Part shown: positions 1 to 9,540 of the stretch, piece by piece | Layout: each line of letters starts with the position of its first letter | Position numbering within the stretch: position 1 is the stretch's first letter | DNA from: Beijerinckiaceae bacterium | GTDB taxonomy: Bacteria > Pseudomonadota > Alphaproteobacteria > Rhizobiales > Beijerinckiaceae | Assembly (NCBI GenBank): GCA_947372795.1 | Contig: CANBVC010000004.1 | Location: 1 to 35,189 of the forward strand | Direction of reading: 5' to 3' | DNA: 35,189 nucleotides | The notes under the pieces: generated by a model | The model's database searches: none | Seen by the model: only the letters and a program-made list of their open reading frames with translations | What the model was told of the DNA's origin: nothing | Made by a program: the position numbers and the translations under genes

Positions 1-282
1 CCGATCTTTATGTTCCTGCTGTCAGGGGCATCGGGATCCTATTTCGTGTGGCATGCGCTGAATGGCGAGCGCGGGCTGAATGCTAAGGTCGCTTATAGGG
101 CGAAAATCGCCGATCTTTCGCAGGAACATGCACGCCTCCTAACTGTCCGTGAGCAGATGGAGCGACGGATCGTGATGCTGCAGACCGATCAAGTTGATCG
201 CGACATTCTCGAAGAAGAGTCGAAGCTCGTTCTGGGGCGCATCGGGAAGTCAGATCTCCTGATTTTGACAGCCCCAGAATGA
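1..282 (+). CDS. FtsB/DivIC-like septum formation initiator family protein (5' end probably cut by the window edge)
   Basis: ORF 10..282: short N-terminal hydrophobic stretch, then a coiled-coil region (AKIADLSQEHARLLTVREQMERRIVMLQTDQVDRDILEEESKLVLGRI); located immediately upstream of pdhA as in many Rhizobiales. Confidence 0.7.
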   Translation, partial: PIFMFLLSGASGSYFVWHALNGERGLNAKVAYRAKIADLSQEHARLLTVREQMERRIVMLQTDQVDRDILEEESKLVLGRIGKSDLLILTAPE

Positions 283-467
283 GTTAACCTAAATTCGGTT
301 CATTTTTGTGCATAACCGCGATTCGGTTAATTTGTTTAGTATCGTTATTTTACAATCGGTTAGGCATTGGATTATTGCCCAAAAACCCATCTCGCCATGT
401 GGCTCATGTTAGGCTAAGGTCTAACTCTCTTCTGCGCCCCGCCGGGGCGGCTCCTCAGAGGTTCAAA

Positions 468-1511
468 ATGGCATCTGCCGCATCCGCCCGCACCAAATCG
501 GCGCCCGCACGGGCCGCCGCGAAATCATCAGGCTCCGCTGCGGCAGCGCCGCAATTCTCCAAAGAGCAAGAACTCTCGGCCTATCGGGAAATGCTCCTGA
601 TCCGCCGATTCGAAGAGAAGGCCGGTCAGCTTTATGGCATGGGCCTCATCGGCGGGTTCTGCCATCTCTACATCGGCCAGGAGGCCGTTGTGACTGGCAT
701 GCAAATGGCTCTCAATGAGGGCGACCAGATCATCACGGGCTACCGCGATCACGGACATATGCTCGCCTGCGGCATGGATCCCAAGGGCGTCATGGCCGAA
801 CTGACTGGTCGTCGCGGCGGCCTGTCGCGTGGCAAGGGCGGCTCCATGCATATGTTCTCGAAAGAGAAACATTTCTACGGCGGCCATGGCATCGTGGGCG
901 GTCAGGTGTCTTTGGGCACTGGCCTCGCTTTCGCCAACCATTATCGCAACAATGGTTCGGCCTCGATGATCTATTTCGGCGACGGCGCCGCCAATCAGGG
1001 TCAGGTCTACGAGAGCTTCAATATGGCGGAGCTTTGGAAGCTTCCCGCCATCTTCATCATCGAGAACAATCGCTATGCGATGGGCACCGCGGTTTCGCGT
1101 TCCTCCGCCCAGCAGGATTTCTCCAGGCGTGGCCTGTCGTTCAACATCCCAGGCGAGCAGGTGGACGGCATGGATGTGCGCGCGGTGATGGCGGCTGGCG
1201 CCAAGGCGCTCGATTGGGCGCGCTCCGGCAAGGGCCCCTATATTCTTGAGATGCAGACCTATCGCTATCGCGGCCATTCCATGTCCGATCCGGCGAAATA
1301 TCGCTCCAAGGAAGAAGTGCAGAAGATGCGCGAGGAGCATGATCCGATCGAGCAGGTTCGGGCGCGCATTCTGCGGGCTAAGTTCGCAACCGAAGACGAT
1401 TTGAAGGCGATCGACGCCAAGGTTCGCGCCATTGTCGCCGAGGCCGCCGAATTCGCCTCGAACGACCCTGAGCCCGATGTGTCCGAGCTCTGGACCGATA
1501 TTACGCTTTGA
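468..1511 (+). CDS. pdhA: Pyruvate dehydrogenase E1 component, alpha subunit
   Basis: E1-alpha ThDP-binding motif GDGAANQGQVYESFNMAELWKLPAIFIIENN; YRYRGHSMSDPAKYRSKEEV; ATG at 468 (MASAASARTK) preferred to the longer ORF start at 306. Confidence 0.96.
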   Translation: MASAASARTKSAPARAAAKSSGSAAAAPQFSKEQELSAYREMLLIRRFEEKAGQLYGMGLIGGFCHLYIGQEAVVTGMQMALNEGDQIITGYRDHGHMLACGMDPKGVMAELTGRRGGLSRGKGGSMHMFSKEKHFYGGHGIVGGQVSLGTGLAFANHYRNNGSASMIYFGDGAANQGQVYESFNMAELWKLPAIFIIENNRYAMGTAVSRSSAQQDFSRRGLSFNIPGEQVDGMDVRAVMAAGAKALDWARSGKGPYILEMQTYRYRGHSMSDPAKYRSKEEVQKMREEHDPIEQVRARILRAKFATEDDLKAIDAKVRAIVAEAAEFASNDPEPDVSELWTDITL

Positions 1512-1517
1512 ACCCAA

Positions 1518-1540
1518 GCCCGCCTTGGGGCGGGCCTTTC
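1518..1540 (+). terminator. Intergenic GC hairpin with short T-run between pdhA and pdhB (attenuator or processing element candidate)
   Basis: GCCCGCC-TTGG-GGCGGGC (1518-1535) followed by CTTTC; 7-bp perfect stem just after the pdhA stop. Confidence 0.45.
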
Positions 1541-1586
1541 GCTGGAATGAATCAGGGGCCATTGCGCCCCATCGGTGAGGACCATC

Positions 1587-2945
1587 ATGGCCACCAATAT
1601 CCTCATGCCCGCACTGTCTCCCACAATGGAGCAGGGCAAGCTTTCGAAATGGGTCAAGAAAGAAGGCGACAGCATCAAGTCTGGCGATGTCATCGCTGAG
1701 ATTGAGACTGACAAGGCGACTATGGAAGTCGAGGCGGTCGATGAAGGCGTCCTTGGCAAAATCCTCGTCGCCGAAGGTACCGAGAATGTCGCGGTCAACA
1801 CGCCCATCGGCGTGATTGTTCAGGATGGCGAATCCGCTGATGCTGCGCCGGCTCCGGCTCCCGTGGCCGCGTCTGCGCCTATCTCGGCAGCCCCCGCCGC
1901 CGCTCCAATAAGTGCGTCATTCGCCAGCGTTCCTGCTGCGGCCGAAGTTCCCGCTGGCACACAGATGGTTATGACCACCGTCCGCGAGGCTCTGCGCGAC
2001 GCCATGGCCGAAGAAATGCGCCGCGATGGCGATGTCTTCGTCATGGGCGAAGAAGTCGCGGAATATCAGGGCGCTTACAAGATAACGCAGGGCCTTCTGC
2101 AGGAATTTGGCGCGCGACGCGTCGTCGACACGCCGATCACCGAACATGGTTTCGCTGGCCTTGGCGTCGGCGCCGCCATGACGGGTCTACGTCCGATCAT
2201 CGAGTTCATGACCTTCAATTTCGCCATGCAGGCGATTGACCACATCATCAACTCGGCCGCCAAAACGCTCTACATGTCGGGCGGACAGATGGGTTGTCCC
2301 ATCGTGTTCCGTGGACCCAACGGCGCTGCGGCGCGTGTGGGCGCCCAGCACAGTCAGGATTTCGCAGCCTGGTATTCGCAGATCCCCGGCCTCAAGGTGG
2401 TGATGCCCTATACCGCCGCCGATGCGAAGGGTCTGCTGAAGAGCGCCATCCGTGATCCTAATCCGATCATCTTCCTTGAGAATGAGATCCTTTATGGTCA
2501 GAGCTTCGAAGTTCCGAAGCTCGACGACTATCTCGTGCCGATCGGCAAGGCGCGGGTGCATCGCGTGGGCCACCACATCACGCTGGTCTCCTTCGGCATC
2601 GGCATGACCTATTGCGTCAAGGCCGCTGAAGAGCTCGCCAAGGAAGGAATCGAGGCGGAGATCATCGATCTGCGCACGATCCGTCCCATGGATACGGAAA
2701 CAGTCGTGCGCTCCATCATGAAGACCGGGCGCTGCGTGGCGGTGGAAGAGGGTTGGCCACAGAGCGGCGTCACCGCCGAAATCGGCATGCGCATCATGGA
2801 AGCCGCGTTCGATTATCTCGACGCGCCCGTGGCGCGCGTGACGGGCAAGGACGTGCCGATGCCTTACGCCGCCAATCTCGAAAAGCTGGCGTTGCCGACT
2901 GTCGCTGACGTGATTCAGGCCGCCAAGGCTGTTCTCTATCGGTGA
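1587..2945 (+). CDS. pdhB: Pyruvate dehydrogenase E1 component, beta subunit with N-terminal lipoyl domain
   Basis: N-terminal lipoyl domain ([16 protein letters not shown]), Ala/Pro-rich linker, E1-beta core ([34 protein letters not shown]); ORF-track start 1575 is GTG, ATG at 1587 preferred. Confidence 0.96.
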   Translation: MATNILMPALSPTMEQGKLSKWVKKEGDSIKSGDVIAEIETDKATMEVEAVDEGVLGKILVAEGTENVAVNTPIGVIVQDGESADAAPAPAPVAASAPISAAPAAAPISASFASVPAAAEVPAGTQMVMTTVREALRDAMAEEMRRDGDVFVMGEEVAEYQGAYKITQGLLQEFGARRVVDTPITEHGFAGLGVGAAMTGLRPIIEFMTFNFAMQAIDHIINSAAKTLYMSGGQMGCPIVFRGPNGAAARVGAQHSQDFAAWYSQIPGLKVVMPYTAADAKGLLKSAIRDPNPIIFLENEILYGQSFEVPKLDDYLVPIGKARVHRVGHHITLVSFGIGMTYCVKAAEELAKEGIEAEIIDLRTIRPMDTETVVRSIMKTGRCVAVEEGWPQSGVTAEIGMRIMEAAFDYLDAPVARVTGKDVPMPYAANLEKLALPTVADVIQAAKAVLYR

Positions 2946-2948
2946 TTC

Positions 2949-3245
2949 ATGGCCGAACAGATCGTGCATGAACTTCCTGCGCCGCCCGAGGCTGTCCGTC
3001 ACGGCGGACAGGAAGTGCTTCGAGCCTTCATCGTCGAAGGCGATCTGCACGTGAGTTTGACCAACGCATTCGAGCGTCCCGCCTTGTGGGGCGTCCTTCT
3101 TGTCGACATCGCGCGTCATGTGGCGCGCATGTATTCGCAGGAAGGGACCGCGTTGCGCGATCAGGCGCTCGACGAAATCTATCGGACCCTTCAGACCGAG
3201 TGGTCGATCCCCGACGACGATGGTCAAACAGACGTGATCAACTGA
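2949..3245 (+). CDS. DUF5076-like small conserved protein embedded in the pdh operon
   Basis: 98-aa ORF exactly filling the pdhB-pdhC gap; start 3 nt after the pdhB stop, end 8 nt before pdh[38 protein letters not shown]. Confidence 0.75.
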   Translation: MAEQIVHELPAPPEAVRHGGQEVLRAFIVEGDLHVSLTNAFERPALWGVLLVDIARHVARMYSQEGTALRDQALDEIYRTLQTEWSIPDDDGQTDVIN

Positions 3246-3253
3246 GGCGAGCC

Positions 3254-4582
3254 ATGCCCATCAACATCCTCATGCCCGCGCTGTCCCCGACGATGGAAAA
3301 GGGCAATATTGCCCGCTGGTTGAAAAAAGAAGGCGACTCGATCAAGTCCGGCGACGTCATCGCCGAGATCGAGACCGACAAGGCGACCATGGAAATCGAG
3401 GCGGTCGATGAAGGCGTGCTCGCCAAGATCCTTGTTCCCGACGGAACGGCCGACGTGCCCGTCAATCAGCTGATCGGCCTCATCGCCGCTGATGGCGAAG
3501 ACGTCAGCGCAGTCGCAGCGGCTGGCGGCGCCCCCGTCGCGGCTCCTGCACCGGCTGCCGCCGCAGCTCCTGCGTCCGCTCCCATCGCCGCACAGGCCGC
3601 GCCGGTTGCGGCTCCCGCAGCTGCGGCGCCTGCCACTGGCTCGCGCGTTTTCGCCTCGCCGCTCGCGCGTCGTATCGCCAAGGACGCCGGGCTCGACCTT
3701 TCCGTCGTGAGCGGCACTGGCCCGCATGGTCGTATCGTCGAGCGCGACGTGAAGGCCGCCATCGCTGGCGGCGTCAAGACTGCGCCTGCCGCTACCGCTG
3801 CCGCCGCTGCCGCTCCACAGGCCGCGCGCGCTCCCGTTGCCGCCATGGGCGATGAGCAGATCAAGAAATTCTACGAGCCAGGCAGCTACGAAGAAATTCC
3901 GCACGATTCTATGCGCAAGACCATCGCCCGCCGTCTGGTCGAAGCCAAGCAGACGATCCCGCATTTCTACCTCACGGTGGATTGCGATCTCGACAAGCTG
4001 CTGGCCCTGCGCGAGGAGATCAACAAGGCTGCCCCCATGGTCGATGGCAAGCCCGCCTATAAGGTCTCGGTCAATGACTTCGTGATCAAGGGCATGGCCC
4101 TGTCGCTGATGCGCGTGCCCGACGCCAATGTCACCTGGACCGAAGGCGCCATGCTGAAGCATCGCACCGCCGATGTCGGCGTCGCGGTGTCGATCCCCGG
4201 CGGTCTCATCACGCCCGTGGTGCGTAGCGCCGAGAAGAAGTCGCTGTCCGCCATCTCCAATGAGATGAAGGACTATGCGGCCCGCGCCCGCGCCCGTAAG
4301 CTCAAGCCCGAGGAATATCAGGGTGGCACATCGGCGGTGTCCAACCTCGGCATGTTCGGCATCAAGCACTTCTCGGCGGTCATCAACCCGCCCCACGCCA
4401 CCATTCTTGCGGTCGGCGCGGGCGAGCAGCGCGTGGTGGTGAAGAACGGCCAGCCTGCGGTCGCGACCGTGATGAGCGTGACGCTCTCCACGGATCACCG
4501 CGCGGTCGACGGCGCGCTTGGCGCGGAGCTGATCTCCGCCTTCAAGCAGCTGATCGAAAACCCGATGTCCATGCTGGTGTAA
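3254..4582 (+). CDS. pdhC: Dihydrolipoamide acetyltransferase, E2 component of pyruvate dehydrogenase
   Basis: Lipoyl domain, Ala/Pro linker, E3/E1-binding domain ([32 protein letters not shown]), catalytic domain ending [26 protein letters not shown]. Confidence 0.96.
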   Translation: MPINILMPALSPTMEKGNIARWLKKEGDSIKSGDVIAEIETDKATMEIEAVDEGVLAKILVPDGTADVPVNQLIGLIAADGEDVSAVAAAGGAPVAAPAPAAAAAPASAPIAAQAAPVAAPAAAAPATGSRVFASPLARRIAKDAGLDLSVVSGTGPHGRIVERDVKAAIAGGVKTAPAATAAAAAAPQAARAPVAAMGDEQIKKFYEPGSYEEIPHDSMRKTIARRLVEAKQTIPHFYLTVDCDLDKLLALREEINKAAPMVDGKPAYKVSVNDFVIKGMALSLMRVPDANVTWTEGAMLKHRTADVGVAVSIPGGLITPVVRSAEKKSLSAISNEMKDYAARARARKLKPEEYQGGTSAVSNLGMFGIKHFSAVINPPHATILAVGAGEQRVVVKNGQPAVATVMSVTLSTDHRAVDGALGAELISAFKQLIENPMSMLV

Positions 4583-4590
4583 GGCTCTCT

Positions 4591-4610
4591 TGCTCGGCGC
4601 ATGCCGAGCA
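4591..4610. terminator. Perfect hairpin between the convergent pdhC and small minus-strand ORF
   Basis: TGCTCGGC-GCAT-GCCGAGCA, 8-bp perfect stem with a 4-nt loop; no convincing U-tract on either strand. Confidence 0.4.
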
Positions 4611-4621
4611 GGAAGTGGCGA

Positions 4622-4861
4622 TCAGACATCTTTATTCAACAGTTTGAATAATCTGGTCTGATCGTCCAGAGCGCGTTCATCGCCTGTGAATGTGCTGTAT
4701 TCGACATGATTGTCGAAGAAATCCACCTCAATTCGAATGCCGACAAGGGTCAGGGTAACCATCACGGAATCTGCCCGCATGTGCTCGATGCGATAGCTGA
4801 TCGAGCGGTCTTTCAAGAAGTTCAGAAAGAGCAGGAGGTCACGGATGCCATTGAGTTTCAT
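4622..4861 (-). CDS. Small conserved-looking hypothetical protein (about 79 aa) antisense within the pdh-lpd cluster
   Basis: ATG at 4861 with upstream GAAGGG; protein MKLNGIRDLLLFLNFLKDRSISYRIEHMRADSVMVTLTLVGIRIEVDFFDNHVEYSTF has ordinary composition, unlike the spurious antisense ORFs in this window. Confidence 0.65.
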   Translation of the reverse strand: MKLNGIRDLLLFLNFLKDRSISYRIEHMRADSVMVTLTLVGIRIEVDFFDNHVEYSTFTGDERALDDQTRLFKLLNKDV

Positions 4862-5045
4862 GTCAGTCACCCTTCCGGTATTCGCTACGGCTCAGGAGTT
4901 TCTTTATGTCCGTGCGGCGGCGTCTCCTGATTTTAACTAATGACAAATACAAACGCTCAAGGCGAGATATCGCTCGCGTAAGTTTGCGACCTGCGTCCTG
5001 AGCTGCAATACGGCTTCGTTCTCTCTCCGTCCGCGAGATCCACCC

Positions 5046-6488
5046 ATGAGCAATCCCTACGACATTCTCATCATCGGCGGCGGGCCTGGCGGCTATGTCA
5101 CCGCCATTCGCGCGGCGCAGCTCGGGTTCAAGACCGCGCTTGTCGAGCGCGAGCATCTGGGCGGGATCTGCCTCAATTGGGGCTGCATCCCAACCAAGGC
5201 GCTGCTACGTTCGGCTGAGATCTATCATTACGCCCAGCATCCCGAAGCCTATGGCCTGAAGATCGAGGGCAAGGTGACGTTTGATCCGGCTGCGGTTGTG
5301 AAGCGCTCGCGCGGCGTGTCCGCCCAGCTCAACGGCGGCGTCGGCTTCTTGCTCAAGAAGAACAAGGTCGACGTCATCTGGGGTGAGGCGACCATCACCA
5401 AGGTCGGCGAAGTCACTGTCGGCCCCTCAACGAAGCCTGCCGTGCAGCCGCAGAACGCCATTCCCAAGGGCGTGCTGGGGGCAGGGACCTATCAGGCCAA
5501 GCACATCATCGTGGCCACCGGCGCGCGCCCGCGCGTGCTGCCGGGCATTGAGCCCGACGGCAAGCTGATCTGGACCTATTTCGAAGCCATGGTTCCCGCA
5601 GCTTTCCCCAAGTCCCTCATCGTCATGGGCTCGGGCGCTATCGGCATCGAATTCGCCAGCTTCTACGCCACCATGGGCGCTGAAGTGACCGTCGTTGAAG
5701 TGCTGCCGCAAATCATGCCTGTCGAGGACGCGGAGATCGCGGCCGTTGCGCGCAAGCGGTTTGAAAAGGCGGGCATCAAGATCATGACCTCCACCAAGGT
5801 GGTGAAGGTTGAGAAGGGCGCCGATGACGTCACCTGCACGGTGGAGGACGCCAAGGGCGTAAAGCAGACCCTCAAGGCGGAGCGTATGATTTCCGCCGTG
5901 GGCGTCGTCTGCAACACCGAGAACCTCGGGCTTGAAAAGCTCGGCGTGAAGATGGATCGCGGCGCGATCGTGACGGACGGGCTCGGCCGCACCAATGTGC
6001 CCGGCGTCTACGCCATCGGTGACGTAGCTGGTCCGCCCATGCTCGCCCACAAGGCGGAGCACGAGGGCGTGATCTGCATCGAGACCATCAAGGGCCTGCA
6101 CACCCACGCCATGGACAAGGCCATGATTCCCGGCTGCACCTATTGCCATCCGCAGGTCGCGAGCGTCGGCCTCACCGAGGCCAAGGCCAAGGAAGCTGGC
6201 CATGATGTGAAGGTCGGCCGCTTCTCCTTCACCGGCAATGGCAAGGCGATCGCCCTTGGCGAGCCTGACGGCCTCGTGAAGACCATTTTCGACGCCAAGA
6301 CGGGCAAGCTGCTGGGCGCGCATATGGTCGGTGCGGAAGTGACCGAGCTCATTCAGGGCTATGTCATCGCCATGAATTGCGAGACGACCGAAGAAGAGCT
6401 GATGCACACGGTCTTCCCGCATCCGACTCTCTCGGAGATGATGCACGAAGCTGTTCTTGACGCCTACGGTCGTGTGATCCACAGCTGA
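5046..6488 (+). CDS. lpdA: Dihydrolipoyl dehydrogenase (E3)
   Basis: FAD motif IIGGGPGGYVTAIRAAQLG; redox-active GGICLNWGCIPTKALL; NAD motif VMGSGAIGIEFASFYATMG; C-terminal HPHPTLSEMMHEAVLDAYGR-type motif. Confidence 0.97.
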   Translation: MSNPYDILIIGGGPGGYVTAIRAAQLGFKTALVEREHLGGICLNWGCIPTKALLRSAEIYHYAQHPEAYGLKIEGKVTFDPAAVVKRSRGVSAQLNGGVGFLLKKNKVDVIWGEATITKVGEVTVGPSTKPAVQPQNAIPKGVLGAGTYQAKHIIVATGARPRVLPGIEPDGKLIWTYFEAMVPAAFPKSLIVMGSGAIGIEFASFYATMGAEVTVVEVLPQIMPVEDAEIAAVARKRFEKAGIKIMTSTKVVKVEKGADDVTCTVEDAKGVKQTLKAERMISAVGVVCNTENLGLEKLGVKMDRGAIVTDGLGRTNVPGVYAIGDVAGPPMLAHKAEHEGVICIETIKGLHTHAMDKAMIPGCTYCHPQVASVGLTEAKAKEAGHDVKVGRFSFTGNGKAIALGEPDGLVKTIFDAKTGKLLGAHMVGAEVTELIQGYVIAMNCETTEEELMHTVFPHPTLSEMMHEAVLDAYGRVIHS

Positions 6489-6492
6489 CCCC

Positions 6493-7191
6493 ATGCAGCC
6501 TTGGATCCATCTGGATAAAACAAACATTCCTGGCGGCGGAGAGCTTAAGCTGTCGCAACGCGGCGACGAGTTCTCCATTCGCCTCGCCGGCAATGAGTTG
6601 ATGAACAGCCGCCTCAGCGGCTCGGAAGAGGCGCTGGCGACGCTCGCCTGCGCAAAGATCGCCAACCGAAAGCAGCCGCGCATCCTCATCGGCGGCCTCG
6701 GCATGGGCTTCACGCTGCGCGCTGCTTTGGCGGTGCTGGGGCCGGAGGCGAAGGTTGTGGTGGCCGAGCTGCTGCCCGCCGTGATCGCTTGGGCGCGCGG
6801 CCCCATGGCCGCCCTTTTCAACGGCTGCCTTGATGATCCGCGCGTCACCATTGAACAGGTCGATGTGGCGAGGCTGATCAATCCGGGGGCAGGGGGCTGG
6901 GACGCGATCCTGCTTGACGTCGATAATGGGCCGGAGGCCATGACCCAATCGGCGAACGACGGCCTTTATGGCATGTCGGGCCTCAGCATCGCTCGCCATG
7001 CTCTTAAGCCGGGCGGCGTGCTGGCGGTCTGGTCGCAGGGGCCTGATCGCGATTTCAAAAGTCGCTTCGGCAGGAGCGGCTTTCAGGTCGAGGAAGTCAT
7101 GGTGCGCGCCCATCGCGGCAAGAGCGGCGCCCGCCATGTGATCTGGCTGGGAACCGCAGGCGGGCCGCCGCGCGCGGGGCGTGATCGGTAG
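6493..7191 (+). CDS. Spermidine/spermine synthase-like SAM-dependent methyltransferase-fold protein
   Basis: ILIGGLGMGFTLRAALAVLGPEAKVVVAELLPAVIAWARG (motif I/II) and WDAILLDVDNGPEAMT; 4 nt after lpdA. Confidence 0.75.
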   Translation: MQPWIHLDKTNIPGGGELKLSQRGDEFSIRLAGNELMNSRLSGSEEALATLACAKIANRKQPRILIGGLGMGFTLRAALAVLGPEAKVVVAELLPAVIAWARGPMAALFNGCLDDPRVTIEQVDVARLINPGAGGWDAILLDVDNGPEAMTQSANDGLYGMSGLSIARHALKPGGVLAVWSQGPDRDFKSRFGRSGFQVEEVMVRAHRGKSGARHVIWLGTAGGPPRAGRDR

Positions 7192-7277
7192 TCTATCCCA
7201 AGGCCGCGATTGCGTGGTCCAGCGCCACGGCATAGATACGAATGCAAGCGGCCTCGCCGCATCTTCAGGATCAGACC

Positions 7278-8264
7278 ATGGCTGTCGTTTTTGACATCGA
7301 CAAGGATCCCCGCCGTCAGTCGGGTGAGGCGAGCGCGCAGGCCAAGCCCCGCCATCCCGAAAAGGCCCATCGGCCCGATCAGCCCCTGCTGCGCAAGCCT
7401 GACTGGATCCGGGTCAAGGCGCCGGGCTCACCGCAATGGGCCGAGACCAACCGCATCGTGAAAGAGAACAATCTCGTCACGGTCTGCGAGGAGGCGGGCT
7501 GCCCGAACATTGGCGAGTGCTGGGAGAAGAAGCACGCCACTTTCATGATCATGGGCGACACCTGCACGAGAGCCTGCGCTTTCTGCAATGTGCGCACGGG
7601 CATGCCTGCGCCGCTGGATGTCTCCGAGCCCCAAAAGGTGGCCGAAGCGGTCGCCAAGCTCGGGCTCAGCCATGTCGTCATCACTTCGGTCGACCGCGAC
7701 GATCTTGCCGACGGCGGGGCCGAACATTTTGCGCAGACGATCCACGCCATTCGCGCCCTTTCGCCTGACACGACCATCGAGATCTTGACGCCCGATTTCC
7801 TGCGTAAGGAGGGGGCGCTTGAGGTCGTGGTCGCGGCGCGGCCGGACGTTTTCAATCATAATCTGGAGACGGTGCCCTCGCGATACCTCAAAGTGCGGCC
7901 GGGCGCCCGTTACTTCCACTCCATCCGCCTGCTGCAGCGGGTGAAGGAGCTCGATCCGACCATTTTCACCAAGTCGGGGATCATGGTGGGGCTTGGCGAG
8001 GAGCGGAACGAAGTGCTTCAGCTCATGGACGACCTGCGTTCGGCCGATGTGGATTTCCTGACGATCGGCCAATATCTCCAGCCTACCCGAAAGCATCACC
8101 CGGTGTTGAGCTTCGTTACGCCGGAAGAATTCAAGTCCTATGAAACCGTAGCGGGTGCGAAGGGGTTCCTGTTGGTATCGGCTTCTCCGCTGACGCGGTC
8201 CTCCCATCATGCGGGGGAGGATTTCGCCAGGCTCAAGGCGGCGAGGCTCGCGCGAAACCAGTAA
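7278..8264 (+). CDS. lipA: Lipoyl synthase (radical SAM)
   Basis: [39 protein letters not shown] with CxxxCxxC radical SAM motif and the auxiliary cluster cysteines. Confidence 0.97.
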   Translation: MAVVFDIDKDPRRQSGEASAQAKPRHPEKAHRPDQPLLRKPDWIRVKAPGSPQWAETNRIVKENNLVTVCEEAGCPNIGECWEKKHATFMIMGDTCTRACAFCNVRTGMPAPLDVSEPQKVAEAVAKLGLSHVVITSVDRDDLADGGAEHFAQTIHAIRALSPDTTIEILTPDFLRKEGALEVVVAARPDVFNHNLETVPSRYLKVRPGARYFHSIRLLQRVKELDPTIFTKSGIMVGLGEERNEVLQLMDDLRSADVDFLTIGQYLQPTRKHHPVLSFVTPEEFKSYETVAGAKGFLLVSASPLTRSSHHAGEDFARLKAARLARNQ

Positions 8265-8279
8265 CGCCTGAGGGGTCAT

Positions 8280-8864
8280 ATGGAGCTTCCGCGCCGGTTT
8301 CAGGTCGAGCCGCCGCGGCGCGTGCTCGTGGTCGGCAATCGCGGCTCTGGACGGGGCCGTATCGCAAAGCTCATATCGCAGCGATTCTCGCTCCCCCTGA
8401 TCGATATCGAACAGGAGCGGAGCGCTTTTGAGGGCGCGGCTGATCTTTCAGTCTGGCGCAACCGAATGCGCAGCATAGCCGAAGGCCCGGATTGGGTGAT
8501 GACCGGCAACGACGTCTCCACCTTCGATCTGCGCGTTTCCCGGGCCGACTGGTTCATCTGGGTCGATCTGCCCGTCACGGCCTGCGCCCTGGCGGTCGTT
8601 CGCCGGGCCATAAGGTCGCCGGTCAATGGCAAGTCTAACCTGAGCCTCGTGCAACGCCTGAGCCTGCCGCGCTTTCGGGATATCCTCAATTTTTCAAGTG
8701 AGGTGGCGCCGCGCATCATGGGCACGATCGAGCGGGAGCGGCGCAACCGCACGATTTTCATCCTGCGCACCCGCTATGAAATCGCGCAGTTTCTCGCCCG
8801 ATTGCCTGATGCGGGCGGCTTTGGCGATCATCTTGCCAAGGGGGGCGACAAACCGTCCTCCTGA
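8280..8864 (+). CDS. P-loop NTPase-like protein (FlaR/adenylate-kinase-like), degenerate Walker A
   Basis: VLVVGNRGSGRGRIAKLISQRFSLPLIDIE and WVMTGNDVSTFDLRVSRADWFIWVDLPVTACALAVVRRAI, resembling the FlaR/topology-modulation adenylate-kinase-like architecture. Confidence 0.6.
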   Translation: MELPRRFQVEPPRRVLVVGNRGSGRGRIAKLISQRFSLPLIDIEQERSAFEGAADLSVWRNRMRSIAEGPDWVMTGNDVSTFDLRVSRADWFIWVDLPVTACALAVVRRAIRSPVNGKSNLSLVQRLSLPRFRDILNFSSEVAPRIMGTIERERRNRTIFILRTRYEIAQFLARLPDAGGFGDHLAKGGDKPSS

Positions 8865-8940
8865 ATTTTTGCGGGCAGGGGCGCATAGTGTATGGGCGCT
8901 TGCCCGTGCTATGAGGGCGCAGCTCAGGTTCAGGAACCCC

Positions 8941-9447
8941 ATGCCGTCCTTTCGCACGACCCGCCGTGTGCGCCATTCCGCCACTGATATGTTCGACCTC
9001 GTCGCCGACGTGGACGCCTATCCGAAGTTTTTGCCGCTTTGCCAGGGCATGCGGGTGCGTCGCCGCATTACGAATGACCAGGGTCTGGAAGTGATCCTTG
9101 CGGAAATGGAAGTGGGCTATCGCGCCATCCGCGAAACCTTCACAAGTCGCGTGACGCTTGATCGCGCCAACCTCTCGATTCTCGTCGAATATGTCGAGGG
9201 ACCGTTCCAGCAGCTCGAAAATCGTTGGACATTCCGCGATGACGCCAAGGGCGCGCCCGCCTGCAATGTCGAGTTCTTCATCGATTACGCCTTCCGCAGC
9301 CGCACCCTTGGCCTGCTGATGGGATCGATGTTCGACACCGCCTTCCGCAAGTTTTCGGAGGCGTTCGAGAAGCGCGCCGATTATGTCTATGGCCGAGCCA
9401 GGATAGCCGCGGCGCCACCCGATCCTGCGCCCGCCAACGAGCCCTGA
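8941..9447 (+). CDS. RatA/COQ10-family START-domain protein
   Basis: MPSFRTTRRVRHSATDMFDLVADVDAYPKFLPLCQGMRVRRR...FFIDYAFRSRTLGLLMGSMFDTAFRKFSEAFEKRA; ATG at 8941 chosen over the longer ORF at 8698. Confidence 0.88.
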   Translation: MPSFRTTRRVRHSATDMFDLVADVDAYPKFLPLCQGMRVRRRITNDQGLEVILAEMEVGYRAIRETFTSRVTLDRANLSILVEYVEGPFQQLENRWTFRDDAKGAPACNVEFFIDYAFRSRTLGLLMGSMFDTAFRKFSEAFEKRADYVYGRARIAAAPPDPAPANEP

Positions 9448-9489
9448 GCAGAAGTCTGGGCAGAGGTCTGGACTTGACGGTAAAGCGCC

Positions 9490-9507
9490 TTGGAAGCAGC
9501 CTTCCAA
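9490..9507. promoter_or_regulatory. Inverted repeat upstream of gentisate dioxygenase (operator candidate)
   Basis: TTGGAAG-CAGC-CTTCCAA, 7-bp perfect arms, 33 bp before the ATG at 9541. Confidence 0.35.
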
Positions 9508-9540
9508 ACGAATGATTTAATGATCGAGGAGACCATCTGA

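Noticed and set aside
306-467. Extended N-terminus of pdhA
   Set aside because: The region is AT-rich promoter-like DNA; homology begins at MASAASARTK, so the start at 468 is preferred
528-1562. 344-aa minus-strand ORF antisense to pdhA
   Set aside because: Shadow ORF; no domain signature
3500-3840. GC-rich simple repeats in pdhC
   Set aside because: Explained by the Ala/Pro linker between E2 domains
2187-4498. Large minus-strand ORFs (2187..3227 and 3224..4498) antisense to pdhB/pdhC
   Set aside because: Shadow ORFs of well-supported genes; low-complexity Gly/Ser/Arg stretches mirror the Ala/Pro linker
5427-6941. 504-aa minus-strand ORF antisense to lpdA
   Set aside because: Opposite a clear lpdA; composition typical of shadow ORFs (His/Asp/Arg/Ala rich)
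8941-9447. RatA label as part of a toxin-antitoxin system
   Set aside because: RatA/COQ10 family membership does not imply TA function; no partner gene of TA type adjacent, and a ubiquinone-binding START role is more likely
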